DNA of 64,000 nucleotides from Lachnospiraceae bacterium (GTDB lineage Bacteria; Bacillota; Clostridia; Lachnospirales; Lachnospiraceae): the NCBI GenBank assembly GCA_017468395.1, contig JAFUIR010000021.1, forward strand, positions 1 through 64,000, written 5' to 3'. Positions 61,909-64,000 of this stretch are shown here, one piece after another. A program made the translations under genes and the position numbers. The notes under the pieces are model-generated. The model was not told the DNA's origin and searched no databases. It worked only from the letters and a program-made list of their open reading frames with translations. Position 1 is the stretch's first letter, and each line of letters starts with the position of its first letter.

Positions 61909-61952
61909 TAAAAAATCCCACAGGGCATGCAGCACGCAGCCCCATGGGAATC
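61909..61952 (-). terminator. Rho-independent terminator of the purine permease gene
   Basis: Minus strand ATTCCCATGGGGC, 12-nt loop, GCCCTGTGGGATTTTTT. GC-rich stem with two wobble positions, followed by a T run. Located directly after the permease stop; the MutS homologue downstream needs its own promoter. Confidence 0.88.
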
Positions 61953-61958
61953 CATATC

Positions 61959-63326
61959 TTACAAGAAAATATATTTCATAATAAACAGTACCGTCAGTAC
62001 ATACATGAGAATACTAACTTTACCTTTTGCTTTGCCAGTGCACAGATGAATGATTGTCCATGAAATAACTCCAAGAGCAATTCCTTCAGAGATACTGTAG
62101 CAAAGAGGCATACCAATAATGCAAAGGAATGCAGGAACTGCTTCTACGGCATTTTCCCATTCGATTTTTGCAACAGACGCAATCATGTAGAAACCTACAA
62201 TAATCAAAGCCGGTGCTGTTGCAAATGAAGGAATTGTCAAGAACAAAGGTGAGAAAATCATAGCAAGCAGGAACAACAAACCTGTTGTAACCGCTGTAAG
62301 ACCTGTTCTACCACCTTCAGATACACCGGAAGCACTTTCTACGAATGTTGTTGTGGTTGATGTACCAAGAACCGCACCTGCACTTGTTGCAATAGCGTCC
62401 GCCATAAGCGCTCCTTTGATTCTGGGCAATTTTCCGTCTTTATCCAGCATATTTGCTTTGGAAGCAACACCAATCAAAGTTCCCAGCGTATCAAAAATAT
62501 CCACAAACAGGAACGCAAAGATAATGACAGCAAACTCAGCAATATTGTTAAGTGCACTGAAATCCGCTTTAAACACCTGTCCAAAAGTCTTTCCTAAAGA
62601 AGAGAAATCAAAAGAAACAAATGCTGTAGGAATCACAGAATACATACCAAGTTCTGCATTTGGAACATACAGTCCGGTCAATTCACAAATAATACCCAGT
62701 ACCCATGTGATCAAGATACCCAAAAGAATACCGCCTTTTACTTTCTTGGCAATTAAGATTGCTGTAATAAGTACACCAATCAGTGCCAGAAGCGCTCCCA
62801 TACCAACAGAGTTAAAGTTTGTTTTAAATGTCTGATAAGTAAGAAGTGTAGAATCACTGTTTACAACCAGTTTTGCATTCTGCAAACCGATAAATGCAAT
62901 GAACAAACCAATACCTGCACTTACAGCGGATTTTAATGTCATAGGAATGGCATTAAAAATCGCTTCACGCACATTTGTCAGAGACAGCACAATGAAGATT
63001 AACCCTTCAACCAATACTGCCAACAATGCAATCTGCCAGGAATATCCGTAGCCGATAACAACTGTGTATGCAAAATATGCATTCAGTCCCATACCGGGTG
63101 CCAAAGCAAACGGATAGTTGGCCATGAGTGCCATCATCAATGTTCCGATGAAAGATGCCAAGGCTGTTGCAAGAAGTACTGCATTTGCATCCATTCCTGA
63201 AGCAGAAAGGATGTTGGGATTAACTGCAAGTATGTAAGCCATAGTCATGAAAGTTGTAACACCTGCCATGATTTCAGTTTTTACATCTGTGCCGTTCTCC
63301 TTAAGTTTAAAAAATTTCTCTAACAT
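61959..63326 (-). CDS. pbuG: NCS2-family guanine/hypoxanthine permease
   Basis: 455 residues. Purine:cation symporter of the AzgA/PbuG branch: FFKLKENGTDVKTEIMAGVTTFMTMAYILAVNP opening, then NAYFAYTVVIGYGYSWQIAL, FVDIFDTLGTLIGVASKANMLD and SASGVSEGGRTGLTAVTTGLLF. 13-14 membrane segments. No purine riboswitch precedes it; the adjacent amidohydrolase gene is 35 nt upstream. Substrate split between guanine/hypoxanthine and adenine cannot be made from sequence. TAGGAGG ribosome site. Confidence 0.93.
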   Translation of the reverse strand: MLEKFFKLKENGTDVKTEIMAGVTTFMTMAYILAVNPNILSASGMDANAVLLATALASFIGTLMMALMANYPFALAPGMGLNAYFAYTVVIGYGYSWQIALLAVLVEGLIFIVLSLTNVREAIFNAIPMTLKSAVSAGIGLFIAFIGLQNAKLVVNSDSTLLTYQTFKTNFNSVGMGALLALIGVLITAILIAKKVKGGILLGILITWVLGIICELTGLYVPNAELGMYSVIPTAFVSFDFSSLGKTFGQVFKADFSALNNIAEFAVIIFAFLFVDIFDTLGTLIGVASKANMLDKDGKLPRIKGALMADAIATSAGAVLGTSTTTTFVESASGVSEGGRTGLTAVTTGLLFLLAMIFSPLFLTIPSFATAPALIIVGFYMIASVAKIEWENAVEAVPAFLCIIGMPLCYSISEGIALGVISWTIIHLCTGKAKGKVSILMYVLTVLFIMKYIFL

Positions 63327-63361
63327 TTTTCTTTCCCTCCTATGTAAATTGTTTAGAGAAT

Positions 63362-64000
63362 TTATTGTAAAAGCATCCGCTTTACAATCCTGTTTGCGCC
63401 CTCATAAATATCCACGGCGCTTTGTCCCACGAAAAATGCCCCTTCCTGATAAAGAATCTGCCCATTAATCATGGTCATTATTACATTTTGTTTACTACCG
63501 CTATATACAAGATTTTTCGGTATATTATGTATGGGCTGCATATTGGGCTGGTTTAAATCAATCAAAATGATATCAGCCAATTTTCCCTCTTTTAAAACAT
63601 CCGCATCCGTAAGTCCCATAGCCTTTGCACCATTGACCGTAGCCATACGCAGCACTTCTGCGGCATCCATGCAGGACGCATCACTTTCCCGCAGTTTCGC
63701 CAGTGCGGAAACCAGATACATTTCACGGAACATATCCAGACAATTGTTGCTGGCAGGTCCGTCCGTGCCAATGGCAACGGGAATATCTTCCCTGGCAAAC
63801 CGGCTGATGGGTGCAATCCCGCTTGCCAGTTTCAAATTAGAAGCCGGATTGGTTACCACATACATTTTCCGCTTTTTCAAAATCTCAATTTCTTCTTCTG
63901 TGACGTGTACACAGTGGAACCCGCCACCACCGTACTCAAACAGCCCTAAGGAGTCCAAAAACTTAATAGGTTCTGCTCCGTATCTTTCTTTACAGTCTGC
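63362..64000 (-). CDS. mtaD: Amidohydrolase, MTA/SAH deaminase-like (start beyond window)
   Basis: C-terminal 212 codons of a minus-strand gene open to the window edge. Reads KERYGAEPIKFLDSLGLF, HCVHVTEEEIEIL, TNPASNLKLASGIAPISRF and VAIGTDGPASNN: the metal/catalytic His and Asp positions of the MtaD group of metal-dependent deaminases (methylthioadenosine, S-adenosylhomocysteine or adenosine). The end IYEGANRIVKRMLLQ is intact. Guanine deaminase is the main alternative, as it neighbours a purine permease. Its stop is 35 nt before the permease start, so they are likely cotranscribed. Confidence 0.85.
   Translation of the reverse strand, partial: ADCKERYGAEPIKFLDSLGLFEYGGGGFHCVHVTEEEIEILKKRKMYVVTNPASNLKLASGIAPISRFAREDIPVAIGTDGPASNNCLDMFREMYLVSALAKLRESDASCMDAAEVLRMATVNGAKAMGLTDADVLKEGKLADIILIDLNQPNMQPIHNIPKNLVYSGSKQNVIMTMINGQILYQEGAFFVGQSAVDIYEGANRIVKRMLLQ

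Noticed and set aside
61959..63361. Purine riboswitch before pbuG
   Set aside because: Only 35 nt separate the permease from the upstream amidohydrolase gene, too short for an aptamer; no conserved loop elements.
1..64000. CRISPR arrays, tRNA or rRNA genes, IS transposases
   Set aside because: No regularly spaced repeats, no TTCGA-type tRNA arms outside coding sequence, and no transposase frame was found.

Overview
The window reads as chromosome of a spore-forming, low-to-moderate GC Clostridia, most likely a member of the Lachnospiraceae. This is inferred from gene content and order: the yqfC-yqfD-phoH-(pgpH-like)-ybeY sporulation/housekeeping cluster, PepT, electron-bifurcating NfnAB next to fhs-folD, YdiF-type ABC-F divergent from rex, alr-mazF, an FtsX-type permease with a very long coiled-coil insertion, and AGGAGG-like ribosome binding sites before nearly every start. 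No rRNA, tRNA, CRISPR array or intact transposase gene was seen. 51 of the 53 genes called are on the minus strand, so the layout below is given in window order while transcription mostly runs right to left.

Layout. 1-2085: 3'-truncated secreted transglutaminase-like surface protein. 2238-7983: proline and housekeeping run (proB, DUF896, 5-formyl-THF cyclo-ligase, proA, pepT, miaB). 8085-11664: two flavoprotein oxidoreductases and an anchored protein of unknown function. 11718-17480: SpoVB/MurJ-like protein, ybeY, a degenerate PgpH-like protein, phoH, yqfD, yqfC. 17502-22968: pyrimidine-nucleoside phosphorylase and an ABC exporter-like pair. 22969-30400: accessory island. 30427-41668: rlmH, zinc-ribbon protein, nfnAB, zinc-ribbon/TPR protein, folD, fhs, FtsK/SpoIIIE, TepA-like protease. 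41784-52734: glycosyltransferase pair, metY, yebC, CNNM/CBS protein, mazF, alr, nnr, membrane protein. 52861-64000: GT-C-like protein (+), coiled-coil protein, rex, YdiF-type ABC-F (+), WYL regulator, HAD phosphatase, a 58-residue membrane peptide, rnhA, membrane-anchored MutS homologue, guanine/hypoxanthine permease, amidohydrolase (partial).

The most notable content is the island next to the 3' end of rlmH, the gene whose staphylococcal orthologue (orfX) is the SCC integration site. A tightly spaced operon with its own extended -10 promoter encodes (i) a TIR-domain protein with the catalytic-type glutamate, (ii) a membrane protein with two RCK/TrkA-like nucleotide-binding domains and a C-terminal RyR-like module, and (iii) an HD-type phosphohydrolase that also ends in a RyR-like module; a GNAT acetyltransferase follows. 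The sharing of one ligand-binding module by a predicted channel-like protein and a predicted phosphohydrolase, both downstream of a TIR enzyme, suggests a nucleotide-signalling conflict (anti-phage) system. Next to it lies an autoregulated-looking HTH protein fused to a domain seen in large mobile-element proteins, and on the other side of rlmH is a 169-bp inverted-repeat (MITE-like) element whose arm carries the likely rlmH promoter.

Elsewhere the points worth attention are the PgpH-position protein that has lost every HD metal ligand, mazF without an antitoxin gene, the shared palindromic -35 region between rex and ydiF, a PUA-less glutamate 5-kinase, and the membrane-MutS/RNase HI/small-peptide operon. 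All functional statements come from reading motifs by eye; no database search was run.
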